Positions 35,068 to 43,639 of a DNA stretch of 64,000 nucleotides are shown here, piece by piece (positions within the stretch are counted from its first letter, which is position 1; each line of letters opens with the position of its first letter). This DNA comes from Bacillus marinisedimentorum (GTDB lineage Bacteria; Bacillota; Bacilli; Bacillales; Bacillaceae_O): positions 62,001-126,000 of the forward strand of contig NZ_LWBL02000041.1 of the NCBI RefSeq assembly GCF_001644195.2. The letters run 5' to 3'. The position numbers and the translations under genes were made by a program. The notes under the pieces are model-generated. The model did no database searches and was not told the origin of the DNA. It was given only the letters and a program-made list of their open reading frames with translations.

Positions 35068-35975
35068 TAATAAATATCCCCCTCTTTCATTGGTAGCCAT
35101 ACACCGTACTCCTTCACAAATTTTTCAATTTCGCTAACAGACTCTTTGTTAAAATTAAAGCAAAAAGCATCTTCACTTCCCTCAGTATGTTGTTTTAATT
35201 TACCATCCGGATACAAAATCCAATACTTTGAATAATTACTGTTATATCTTAACGTAATATTTGCAAATCCAGTATACTTTTCTTTTATTAGATTTTTTAT
35301 ATTAAATACAATCTTATCAAATTCACTTTCACTTGTTGCATACAAATGATAGTTCTCTTTTTTATTTGCAGGATGTGGTTGTATTAAACACCATTCCAAC
35401 GGTTTTACTTCATTAATTAATTCAACAAACTGCTCTGCGATGTTAGACATTAAAAATTTTTTTGTTATAAGTGTATTTATTCTTATATTATTGTATCCTT
35501 TGTTCTTCAATTCTCTAATTAACTTACTTAAGCTAGAAAAAGTACCAACCTTCCCTCTTAAGGAATCGTGTTGTGCAGGAGTCGGAGCATCTATTGATAT
35601 TAGTATCCAACTAAACATTTTAGCGTTATCAATTAACCACTCTTTCACATTCTCATTTCCAACCCCGCTTGTTGTAATTGTCATTTTAATATCATTACTA
35701 TAAAGCTCACTACAAATTACATTTAAGTTTTTATAGGTTAGTGGTTCACCACCAGCGATATCTATTTTTAAAACTCCTAACTTCTTAAACGCTTCCATAT
35801 AATCATTTAAATGATTTAACGACGTTTCTCTACCTGTTTTTGTTGCAAAACAATATGGACAGGATAAAAAACACCTGTCCGTAATATGCCAAATAACTTG
35901 TGGTAATATTGATTCTACATTGCTGTCTGCATTGTAAAATGTATTTTCTTTTGGATCATATTTAATACTTCCCAT
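35067..35975 (-). CDS. viperin-like radical SAM enzyme
   Basis: 302 residues. WHITDRCFLSCPYCF carries the 4Fe-4S-binding C35-x3-C39-x2-C42, followed by KIDIAGGEPL (GGEP at 75-78, SAM binding), TITTSG and ILISIDAP. The middle RINTLITKKF...EWCLIQPHP and the C-terminal ILYPDG strand are placed as in viperins, which convert CTP, UTP or GTP into 3'-deoxy-3',4'-didehydro nucleotides that stop viral RNA synthesis. There is no SPASM cluster. ATG 35975 is preferred, with AAGGTG seven bases ahead; the gene overlaps the kinase gene by 14 bases. A kinase neighbour is usual for viperins. A peptide-modifying radical SAM enzyme is the alternative. Confidence 0.75.
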   Translation of the reverse strand: MGSIKYDPKENTFYNADSNVESILPQVIWHITDRCFLSCPYCFATKTGRETSLNHLNDYMEAFKKLGVLKIDIAGGEPLTYKNLNVICSELYSNDIKMTITTSGVGNENVKEWLIDNAKMFSWILISIDAPTPAQHDSLRGKVGTFSSLSKLIRELKNKGYNNIRINTLITKKFLMSNIAEQFVELINEVKPLEWCLIQPHPANKKENYHLYATSESEFDKIVFNIKNLIKEKYTGFANITLRYNSNYSKYWILYPDGKLKQHTEGSEDAFCFNFNKESVSEIEKFVKEYGVWLPMKEGDIY

Positions 35976-36951
35976 TCTCAATCACCTTCATAACAAGTTT
36001 GTTAATTTCTTCGGGTGACTTCATATTATGATTTTCATCCAAACAATCTATAATCAAAATATTTTTATGTTTCTTAGCTAATTCATGATATATATGTCTA
36101 GCATTACTTATAATCACTTCAGAGTCTTCATAAACGTCTGCCTTCTCTCCAACATACTGTCTAAATCCTTTAGTTGAAATATTTTTCTTAGAAGTTTCTT
36201 CATTTAAATCCAAAACAATATACAAGTCTGGAACTGGTAATCCCAACTGTGAATGTTCTAAATCAAAAATCCAATTTACAAATTCAAAACGCTGGTTCGG
36301 TTCTACCCTGGCACTTTGATAAACAGCGCTAGAAAGTGTAAAACGGTTTAATAACAGATAATCGTATTGTGTAAAATTAAAATTTTCGAAGGCTTTCCAC
36401 CTATCAAGGGCATACCACAAAGACATAGATTTTGGGTCAACTTTGTTTGCATCAAAAGTTCCCATTCCTGAAAGGAACTTACCAATATGACTACCAAAAA
36501 AGCTTTCATAAATAGGAAATGACTTGCTCGCTACTCCTTTTTTATCTTTTTTAAGACGGTTCTCAAGCAAAGACATCTGAACGGTTTTACCACTACCGTC
36601 AATACCCTCGAATGCAATAATAGTTGTTTGATTTCCGTCAGGAAATATCAAAGATGTATGTGATGAATATAAGTTAACAAGTTTTTCTTTGGAAATCTGA
36701 TACTTTTTGGAAGCATCTCTAATGTACTTATTCCTTAAATCTCTCGGTAGATAATCAAGTTCATCGGCGTTAGTATAACACCATGCTAGAATATTAACGG
36801 CATTATTAACTCTTGCTTCTGACATATTGTAAATATTTCCATCATACCATTTCAACAATTTATATAGTGATTTTTCGGACAAATCCCCAGGATTAACTAA
36901 AAAATCATCTTTAAAACTGGACTTTTCAATTAAATTCAATAAATCCTTCAC
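35962..36951 (-). CDS. thymidylate-kinase-like nucleotide kinase with N-terminal extension
   Basis: 329 residues. Residues 1-108 are a helical extension not found in housekeeping Tmk. The kinase domain follows: IIAFEGIDGSGKT (P-loop 116-123), YALDRWKAFE, LLLNRFTLSSAVYQ (the Tmk DRY-x-x-S motif with Asn for Asp) and PDLYIVLDLNEETS. It should phosphorylate a nucleoside monophosphate, by analogy with CMPK2 beside animal viperin and kinases beside prokaryotic viperins. GTG 36951 is taken as start because GAGGTG lies six bases before it; GTG 36960 is the alternative. First gene of the operon; its end overlaps the radical SAM gene. Confidence 0.78.
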   Translation of the reverse strand: MKDLLNLIEKSSFKDDFLVNPGDLSEKSLYKLLKWYDGNIYNMSEARVNNAVNILAWCYTNADELDYLPRDLRNKYIRDASKKYQISKEKLVNLYSSHTSLIFPDGNQTTIIAFEGIDGSGKTVQMSLLENRLKKDKKGVASKSFPIYESFFGSHIGKFLSGMGTFDANKVDPKSMSLWYALDRWKAFENFNFTQYDYLLLNRFTLSSAVYQSARVEPNQRFEFVNWIFDLEHSQLGLPVPDLYIVLDLNEETSKKNISTKGFRQYVGEKADVYEDSEVIISNARHIYHELAKKHKNILIIDCLDENHNMKSPEEINKLVMKVIENGKY

Positions 36952-36968
36952 TTTTATCACCTCGTACC

Positions 36969-36986
36969 TTGTATCACAATATACAA
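36969..36986. promoter_or_regulatory. inverted repeat just upstream of the four-gene operon
   Basis: TTGTAT-CACAAT-ATACAA, a 6-6-6 palindrome 18 bp ahead of the kinase start. It could be an operator or part of the promoter; no regulator gene is linked. Confidence 0.4.
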
Positions 36987-37168
36987 AGCTTCATATTAAT
37001 GTCTTTAAAATATATCATAACAAAAAAACACTACCTTTAGGATAAGTGTAACTTAAGTTTTCTAAACACATTCAAAATTTTATTAAGACCATAAATTTTC
37101 ATAGTCCTAATTCCCCCTGTTGAACAAACAAATTTTAAGGATTGTTTTGGTTCCGCTTTTGTACTACC

Positions 37169-38542
37169 TTATATTAAAATAGCCACACACTCCACATGCG
37201 TCGTATGCGGAAACATATCCACCGGCTGAACTTCCCGAGTCTCATACCCGCCCTCTTCCAAAATCTTAAGGTCACGGGCCAAAGTCGCCGGATTACACGA
37301 AACATAAACAATCCGCTCCGGCTTCATCTCAAGCATCGTCGCAAGCAGCGTCTCATCACAGCCCTTACGCGGCGGATCCACCACAATCACATCCCCCTTA
37401 ACGCCTTTTTTCTTCCAGGCAGGCATGACCTCTTCAGCCTTCCCAACTTCAAACTCCACGTTCCCAATCTCATTCAGCTCCGCATTCCGCTTCGCATCCT
37501 CAATCGCTTCCGGGACGATTTCAACGCCGTACACCTTCTTCGCCTTCTGGGCAAGGAATAGCGAAATCGTCCCGATGCCGCAGTAAGCATCAATAACAGA
37601 TTCCGTTCCAGTCAGTTCCGCATACTCCAGCGCTTTATCATACAATACCTTCGTCTGCTGCGGGTTCACCTGGTAGAACGACCGGGCCGAAATCGCAAAC
37701 TTGATGTTGCCGATCGTATCGTAGATATACTCATTCCCCCACAGCACTTTCGTCTTCTCGCCGAAGATGACGTTCGTGCGCTTCGGGTTGATGTTCTGCA
37801 CGACGGATTTGACGGCCGGGAACCGCTCGGTGATGTCGCGGACGATGTTTTTCCGGTTCGGCAGGTTTTCGTCCTTTGTGATGAGGACGACCATGGCCTG
37901 GCCGGTTTGTTTGCCGTAGCGGGTGACGACGTGGCGCAGGGTGCCTTTGTGTTTTTTCTCGTCGTAGGCGCGGATGCCGTAGCTGCCCGCGATTTCTTTG
38001 ACGGCCTGGACGAGGTCGTCGTTGGCCTGTTCCTGGATGAGGCAGGCGTTCATGTCGATGATGTCGTGGCTGCGCTGCTGGTAGAAGCCGGCGACGAGGC
38101 CGCCTTCGCGTTCGCCGACCGGGACCTGGGCTTTGTTGCGGTAGCGCCACGGGTCGTCCATGCCGAGGGTGTCGTGGACGGTGACTTTTCCAAGATCGAG
38201 GCCGCCGATGCGCTGGAGGACGTCTTCGACCTGCTTTTTCTTCACGTTCAGCTGGCCTTCGTAGCTCAGGTGCTGGAGCTGGCATCCGCCGCATTGCTTG
38301 TAGATCGGGCAGGACGGTTCGATGCGGTAGATGCTTTCTTCCTCGAGGCCGAGCAGCTTGCCGAAGCCGTAGCCTTTTTTCACTTTGACGACTTTCACCT
38401 TGCCGGTTTCGCCTGGCAGGGCGTTCGGGACGAACAGCGGGAAGCCGTCGACTTTGGCGACGCCGGCGCCGTCGTGGGTCATATCTTCAAAGGTCACGCG
38501 GACCGTTTCATTTTTTTGGACTGGCGGTGTTTGGTTGGCCAT
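37169..38542 (-). CDS. rlmCD: 23S rRNA (uracil-5-)-methyltransferase RlmCD
   Basis: SAM-dependent enzyme that methylates U747 and U1939 of 23S rRNA in Gram-positive bacteria; 457 residues. N-terminal TRAM domain (10-65), 4Fe-4S cysteines [18 protein letters not shown]-binding [16 protein letters not shown] near 295-315, and the catalytic motif [14 protein letters not shown] near 405-420. ATG behind AAAGGAAG. Its place next to dgkB equals yefA in B. subtilis. A short relic with the same sequence lies at 18745-18820. Confidence 0.93.
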   Translation of the reverse strand: MANQTPPVQKNETVRVTFEDMTHDGAGVAKVDGFPLFVPNALPGETGKVKVVKVKKGYGFGKLLGLEEESIYRIEPSCPIYKQCGGCQLQHLSYEGQLNVKKKQVEDVLQRIGGLDLGKVTVHDTLGMDDPWRYRNKAQVPVGEREGGLVAGFYQQRSHDIIDMNACLIQEQANDDLVQAVKEIAGSYGIRAYDEKKHKGTLRHVVTRYGKQTGQAMVVLITKDENLPNRKNIVRDITERFPAVKSVVQNINPKRTNVIFGEKTKVLWGNEYIYDTIGNIKFAISARSFYQVNPQQTKVLYDKALEYAELTGTESVIDAYCGIGTISLFLAQKAKKVYGVEIVPEAIEDAKRNAELNEIGNVEFEVGKAEEVMPAWKKKGVKGDVIVVDPPRKGCDETLLATMLEMKPERIVYVSCNPATLARDLKILEEGGYETREVQPVDMFPHTTHVECVAILI

Positions 38543-38618
38543 GTTTTTTTCTTCCTTTACCGTGAAATTGCTTTACTGATTGTATCACAAACGGCCGGGG
38601 CATCAAAATGACCGGCAT

Positions 38619-38654
38619 GAAAAAAGGCAAACCCGTTACGGATTTACCTTTTCT
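38619..38654 (-). terminator. terminator at the end of dgkB
   Basis: Minus strand: AAAAGGTAAATCCG, TAA, CGGGTTTGCC and T6. It overlaps the last codons of dgkB. Confidence 0.8.
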
Positions 38655-39598
38655 TCATTGATCTTCTTCTGTTCAGCCGCTTCGCTTTCTTCATACTTGC
38701 GGGCGGTCTTTTCCGGCACGATGACTTCCAGGTGATGATAGAGATTGACGAATTCGGCCGGAGCAAGTCCGCCGTATTCACCGTCGAGGTTCAGCTGGAT
38801 TTTATCATCGGTCTTCACTTTTATCCGATTTGCCTTTGTATAAATAATGTTGGCGTCCTTCAGGTGATCGCCGCGCAGTGCCTGGGAGGCGATGCGGACA
38901 AAGTCGGCCAGGTTGATTTTTTTCAAAATGAGCAGGTCGAACATGCCGTCATAAAATGATGCGTCCGGGGCCAGTTTTTCAAAGCCGCCGACGGAATTTG
39001 TGTTGGAGACGAGGAACAGCATCACTTCGCCTTCATACATTTTGCCGTCGTATTCGATGCTGACTTTGGTCGGGCGAAAAGACGGCAGCATCTCGATGCC
39101 TTTCAAGTAGTAGGCGAGCTGCCCGAGCACGGTCTTGAGCTTGCTCGGCACTTCATAGGAAAGCTCGGTGATCCGGCCGCCGCCGGCGATATTCATGAAG
39201 TATTTTTCGTTCACTTTTCCGATATCAAGCGGCATCGTGTGGCCTTCAACTAAGATGTCGCATGCTTTTTCAATGGAGCGGGGCACATGGATCGCCCTGG
39301 CGAAATCGTTCGTCGTGCCAACCGGGATGATGCCAAGCTTCGGGCGGTTCGGCATTTCGGCAAGTCCGTTGATGACCTCATTGATCGTGCCGTCGCCGCC
39401 GGCGGCAACGACGAGGTCATAGCCGCGTTCTGCCGCTGTACGGGCTGCGTCAATGGCATCGCCTTCACATTTCGTCGCATGAGCAGATGCTTCATAGCCG
39501 GCTCCTTCCAGCTTGATTAAAATGTCCGGCAGTGCGCGCTTGACCGCTTCACGGCCGGAGGTTGGATTGTATATGATTCTCGCTTTTTTTGTTTCCAT
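38636..39598 (-). CDS. dgkB: diacylglycerol kinase DgkB
   Basis: Soluble lipid kinase of 320 residues that phosphorylates diacylglycerol left over from lipoteichoic acid synthesis, feeding it back to phosphatidic acid. The catalytic-domain motifs are IYNPTSGRE, VAAGGDGTINEVINGL (GGDGT near 70) and IIPVGTTNDFARAI; the DGMFDLLILKK strand is in the C-terminal half. Start at ATG 39598, with AAAGGATG upstream; ATG 39607 overlaps that site. Next to rlmCD as in B. subtilis yerQ-yefA. Confidence 0.93.
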   Translation of the reverse strand: METKKARIIYNPTSGREAVKRALPDILIKLEGAGYEASAHATKCEGDAIDAARTAAERGYDLVVAAGGDGTINEVINGLAEMPNRPKLGIIPVGTTNDFARAIHVPRSIEKACDILVEGHTMPLDIGKVNEKYFMNIAGGGRITELSYEVPSKLKTVLGQLAYYLKGIEMLPSFRPTKVSIEYDGKMYEGEVMLFLVSNTNSVGGFEKLAPDASFYDGMFDLLILKKINLADFVRIASQALRGDHLKDANIIYTKANRIKVKTDDKIQLNLDGEYGGLAPAEFVNLYHHLEVIVPEKTARKYEESEAAEQKKINEEKVNP

Positions 39599-39745
39599 TT
39601 CCCTCATCCTTTTCAGGAAAGCGGGTCAGCCCCGTTTCCACCCCAAAGTTCTCAAGTATTTCCTGTATTTGTCCATAACACAGTATAGTCCTTTCGCATG
39701 CGAATGTCCATTTTTAATAGTTTACTGTAAAAAAGCTGGAAACAT

Positions 39746-41479
39746 TCACAACGGTTCCCGTTTGAATTGCTGCTGGACGAGAAGCTGGTAAAACGCATGG
39801 TTCTCCATCAGCTCGGCGTGCGTGCCGATGCCGGTCACCATGCCGTCCTGCAGGACGATGATCCGGTCGGCATCTATGACGGTCGACAGCCGGTGCGCGA
39901 TGACAAAAGCGGTCCGCCCTTTCAGCAGTTCATGAAGCGCCTCCTGGATCATCCGCTCCGATTCGGAATCAAGGCTTGATGTCGCTTCATCGAGCAGCAG
40001 AAACTCAGGATTCCGCAAAAAAGCGCGGGCGATGGCGATCCGCTGTCGCTGTCCGCCTGAAAGCTTATGGCCGCGTTCCCCGACTTCCGTCATATATTGA
40101 TTCGGCAGGCCGGCAATGAATTCGTGGGCATTGGCCTTCTTTGCCGCTTCCATCATTTCCCCGTCGCTCACTTCACGTTCCACACCGTACAGGATGTTAT
40201 CCTTTATCGTGCCGGCGAGGAGCGGGCTTTCCTGCGGGACATAGCCGAAGAAACGGCGCCATTGTGAAAGGTTGAATTGATCGTGCGGTATATCTCCAAG
40301 CTTCATTTCCCCTTTATCAGGCTCATAAAACCGTTCCATCAGCGCGAAGATCGTCGTCTTGCCGGCGCCGCTCGGGCCGACAAATGCCGTCAGCGTGCCC
40401 CGTTCGGCTTCAAACGAGACATCTTTTAACACTTGATGGTCTTCATACCCGAAGGAGACGTTGTCGAAGACGAGCCGGTCAGGCTTCGGCTCAGGCTGGA
40501 TTCCAAGTTCCGGTTCATCGTCTTCATGGAGGATCTGAAAAAGCCGCTCGCCTGCCCCTTTCGCATCCTGGAAGCTTGTGATGAACCGGCTCATCGTACT
40601 GAATGGGACGATAATTTGAAACAGGTACAGGATGAAGGCGACGAGTTCGCCGGACGTGATCGAGCCCTGGCTGACGCGGTAGGCGCCGAAACCGACGACT
40701 CCGATGAAAATCGCCATCATCAGCGTGCCCATGAGCGGCTGCAAAATCGATTCGATTTTCGCCTTGGCGACGCCGTAGTCATAGAGCGACCGGAACGTCC
40801 CCTTGCCCCGCTCCATTTCTTTTGATTCGGTGTTGTACGCTTTGATCAGCCGGATTTCGGCCAGCATCCCGGTGAGGAAACCGGTCAGCTCTGACATCTT
40901 CTCCTGTTTTCCGTATGAAATTTTATAAATCTTGCGGCCGATCGGGATGACGATCAATAGCATGAGCGGCACCGCCGACAGCATGACGGCCGTCATCGGC
41001 ACATCGAGGCTGAACAGGATGAACACTGACACGATGACGGTGATGACGCTTGTTGCGAACTGGACGATTTCCGATGACAGCAAATTCATGACGGCAGTCG
41101 TATCGTTCGTCACGCGGCTGATCATTTTACCGGACTCGTGCTCGTCATAGTACTTCACCGGCAAAAACAACAGTTTCTCCCACAGCCGGTCGCGCAGCCT
41201 GCGGATGATTTTTTCACCGGCCCGTGTCAGTAAAAAAAGGGACAGCGCGCTCGACAGCACCTGCAGGCCGAATAAAAGCAGTACAAAGGCACCCGTTGCC
41301 AGCGGTACTTCTTCCGGCAAGCTGTCGATCACGTTTTTGACGAGAAGCGGAATCGACAGAGACGCGCCGGTCTGGAAAATCGACAGCACGAGCGCCAACA
41401 GCAGCTGTCCTGTCGGCGGGTCGGTCATCTGCCAGAGCCGTTTGAATGTGAAAGACGTTTTTTGTTTCCGTTTTTTCAT
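39746..41479 (-). CDS. BmrA-like multidrug ABC exporter (half-transporter)
   Basis: Homodimeric type IV ABC exporter of 577 residues: six transmembrane helices (about 25-310), then an ATPase domain with Walker A GPSGAGKTT, signature LSGGQRQRIAIARAFL, Walker B FLLLDEATSSLD and H-loop FVIAHRLST. Closest in layout to B. subtilis BmrA. ATG 41479 (MKKRKQKTSF) is chosen with AAAGGTG upstream; two earlier ATGs fall in or next to a terminator-like hairpin, which argues against them. The hairpin just before the gene suggests transcription attenuation. Confidence 0.9.
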   Translation of the reverse strand: MKKRKQKTSFTFKRLWQMTDPPTGQLLLALVLSIFQTGASLSIPLLVKNVIDSLPEEVPLATGAFVLLLFGLQVLSSALSLFLLTRAGEKIIRRLRDRLWEKLLFLPVKYYDEHESGKMISRVTNDTTAVMNLLSSEIVQFATSVITVIVSVFILFSLDVPMTAVMLSAVPLMLLIVIPIGRKIYKISYGKQEKMSELTGFLTGMLAEIRLIKAYNTESKEMERGKGTFRSLYDYGVAKAKIESILQPLMGTLMMAIFIGVVGFGAYRVSQGSITSGELVAFILYLFQIIVPFSTMSRFITSFQDAKGAGERLFQILHEDDEPELGIQPEPKPDRLVFDNVSFGYEDHQVLKDVSFEAERGTLTAFVGPSGAGKTTIFALMERFYEPDKGEMKLGDIPHDQFNLSQWRRFFGYVPQESPLLAGTIKDNILYGVEREVSDGEMMEAAKKANAHEFIAGLPNQYMTEVGERGHKLSGGQRQRIAIARAFLRNPEFLLLDEATSSLDSESERMIQEALHELLKGRTAFVIAHRLSTVIDADRIIVLQDGMVTGIGTHAELMENHAFYQLLVQQQFKREPL

Positions 41480-41493
41480 TTCTTCACCTTTTT

Positions 41494-41525
41494 CCATATA
41501 AAAGCCCCTCATTGCGAGAGGGACT
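41494..41525 (-). promoter_or_regulatory. attenuator-like hairpin in the leader of the ABC exporter
   Basis: Minus strand: AGTCCCTC (41525-41518), loop TCGCAAT, GAGGGGCT, then TTTTATAT. An 8-bp stem with T-run ends 15 bases before the exporter start. A short frame MYLYALSPSRNEGLLYGKR crosses it and ends in the ribosome site of the exporter gene. Confidence 0.6.
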
Positions 41526-41799
41526 CAGGGCATATAAGTACATTTCATTAAAGGTTGGGTATAGGATGATTTTAGTGTAACGGGCATAGAATGTCCAGAA
41601 AATGGTATAATTTCGTATCTCCCGGTGTGCTGCTGATGCCAGGCTTATGGGCTTCCGAATGCAGGCCCTGCACCTGTAAATGTAAGGCACAATCTTAGAT
41701 TTATATTGCCTGTTATGATATACATTATTTACCGCATTGTTTAAAAATTAGTACTAGTGTATGCTGCAATCATTTCCGTAATAAACAGGAGGGGTAATC

Positions 41800-42228
41800 A
41801 TGAATAAAATAAAACCAGCTTATGAAGAGTTCCCGTTAAAGACATATGATAAGATCCGTTACAGAGATACAGATCGGCAAGGTCATGTAAATAATGCGCT
41901 GTTTTCGACATTCCTCGAAACCGGCCGGACAGAGCTCCTCTATGCCAGTGAGCCGCTGCATGATGAAAATGCGTCATTTGTCATCGCGAACCAAAACTTG
42001 AATTTGCTGTCTGAAATTCGCTGGCCGGGAACCGCGGAGATCGGTTCTGCTGTTATAAGGATCGGCAACAGTTCCCTGACTTTGTTTCAAGGAATTTATC
42101 AGAATGGAACGCTTGCAGCAACGGCCGAAACCGTCATCGTGCAGATGGATGATTCCACGCGCAAAGCTAAACCGCTTTCAGATAGAACAAGAGAGATCTT
42201 AAAGCAATATTTGGTTGAAAACGAATAA
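41800..42228 (+). CDS. 4-hydroxybenzoyl-CoA thioesterase-like (YbgC/FadM type)
   Basis: 142-residue hot-dog fold acyl-CoA thioesterase. The early IRYRDTDRQGHVNNALFSTF has the catalytic Asp (D-x-x-G-H-V-N-N), and the later strand LFQGIYQNGTLAATAETVIV is typical. ATG behind AGGAGGGG. Ends 27 bases ahead of the GntP-type permease gene, probably one transcript. Acyl substrate unknown. Confidence 0.88.
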   Translation: MNKIKPAYEEFPLKTYDKIRYRDTDRQGHVNNALFSTFLETGRTELLYASEPLHDENASFVIANQNLNLLSEIRWPGTAEIGSAVIRIGNSSLTLFQGIYQNGTLAATAETVIVQMDDSTRKAKPLSDRTREILKQYLVENE

Positions 42229-42255
42229 GCAAAAGATAACGCAGTAAAACATAAG

Positions 42256-43527
42256 GTGGTGCTCAGCATCGATCCACAAGTCAGCATTTTCGGTGTACTT
42301 GCAGCAATGGCTATAACAATTACATTGATTTTCAGAAAGGTTAATCCTACATATGCAATGATGGTTGGCGCTGGTGCCGGGGGGATTATCGGAGGGCTGG
42401 ATTTGCCGGCAACCGTAGATTATATGATGGGCGGTGCCAGGCTGCTGACTCCGGCAATCATGCGGGTTTTAGCAGCCGGTATATTAGTAGGCGTGTTAAT
42501 CGAATCCGGCGCAGCGAGCGTGATCGCAAATACAATCGTTCAAAAAATGGGGGAAGCAAGAGCACTGCTGGCGATCACGTTATCAACGTTAATCTTGACG
42601 GCATCGGGCGTGTTCATTGCGGCCGCTGTCATCACGGTGTCACCGATTGCGTTAATGATTGCCAAACGCACCGGCATTTCGCGGCTCAGTATTGTAATCG
42701 CGGTTGTTTGCGGAGCAAGAGCGGGTAATATCATGTCCCCCAATCCGAACACGATTGCGGCGGCTGACAGCTTTTCGGTTCCGCTTACGAGCGTGATGGC
42801 AGCAGGCATTATCCCGGCTGCCGTTGGAGCGGCGTTAATCTATTTTATTGCCAAAAAATTGAGCAATACGGGGTCAAAGGTGACCGGAAGCGAAAAAGAA
42901 AGGGCAGAAGCGAAAGACCAGCCCTCCTTCGCGGCAGCAATTTCCGGGCCCTTATTTGCCATCTTCCTGCTTTCCCTGCAGCCGTTATTTGACATTAAAA
43001 TCGACTCGTTAATCGCATTGCCGGCCGGCGGTATCTTCGGCCTGCTCATTATGGGGAAAATAACAGAATTGAAGGATCATATGACGAGCGGACTCCAAAA
43101 AATGTCCGGAATCGCCATTGTCATCCTGGGAACTGGGACACTGGCAGGCATTATTGTCCATTCTTCCCTGAATGACATGATCATGAGTGGCTTACAAGCT
43201 TTCAATTTGCCAGTTTCGCTCATCGCACCACTTTCCGGTTCGTTCATGTCCATGGCAACCGCGTCCGCAACATCATCCGCCGCGATTTCAAGCAACGTCT
43301 TCGGAGAAACGCTGCTCGAAAACGGCGTCAGCGCTCTGGCAAGCGCAGCGATGATCAACGCAGGGGCTGCAGCATTCGATCACTTGCCCCATGGCCCTTT
43401 ATTCCACATTTCACGGGAGAGCCTCTTTATGCCCATGAAAGAGAGGCTGAAAGCACTGCCCTATGAAACGTTGATTGGAGCGGTGATGGTGATTGTTTCG
43501 GCGATCGTTCATGGGGGATTGCTGTGA
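42256..43527 (+). CDS. GntP-family organic-acid permease
   Basis: Proton symporter of the gluconate/GntP family, 423 residues with about 12 helices. Marks: MRVLAAGILVGVLIESGAA, AARAGNIMSPNPNTIAAAD-like loop (GARAGNIMSPNPNT), and SATSSAAISSNVFGETLL in the second half. Short version of the family (usually about 440). GTG at 42256 after ATAAGG is the only workable start, at tight spacing. Probably cotranscribed with the thioesterase. Substrate may be a hydroxy acid. Confidence 0.82.
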   Translation: MVLSIDPQVSIFGVLAAMAITITLIFRKVNPTYAMMVGAGAGGIIGGLDLPATVDYMMGGARLLTPAIMRVLAAGILVGVLIESGAASVIANTIVQKMGEARALLAITLSTLILTASGVFIAAAVITVSPIALMIAKRTGISRLSIVIAVVCGARAGNIMSPNPNTIAAADSFSVPLTSVMAAGIIPAAVGAALIYFIAKKLSNTGSKVTGSEKERAEAKDQPSFAAAISGPLFAIFLLSLQPLFDIKIDSLIALPAGGIFGLLIMGKITELKDHMTSGLQKMSGIAIVILGTGTLAGIIVHSSLNDMIMSGLQAFNLPVSLIAPLSGSFMSMATASATSSAAISSNVFGETLLENGVSALASAAMINAGAAAFDHLPHGPLFHISRESLFMPMKERLKALPYETLIGAVMVIVSAIVHGGLL

Positions 43528-43570
43528 TGGGAGGTCTGCTGGTTTTGACGAATTTCTCAGGGTGGACCAG

Positions 43571-43617
43571 AACAAACAGGTGCGTATCTGCCTATTTCAG
43601 AGACGCACCTGTTTGTT
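43571..43617. terminator. bidirectional hairpin between permease and CorC-type gene
   Basis: AACAAACAGGTGCGT pairs perfectly with ACGCACCTGTTTGTT over a loop of about 17 bases. T-runs are weak on both sides. Confidence 0.7.
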
Positions 43618-43639
43618 CATGCTTTACTAGCGTTTAATT

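Noticed and set aside
37731-38294. 187-codon Arg/Pro-rich frame overlapping rlmCD
   Set aside because: Same strand, other frame of a GC-rich part of a sure gene; composition is that of a shadow frame.
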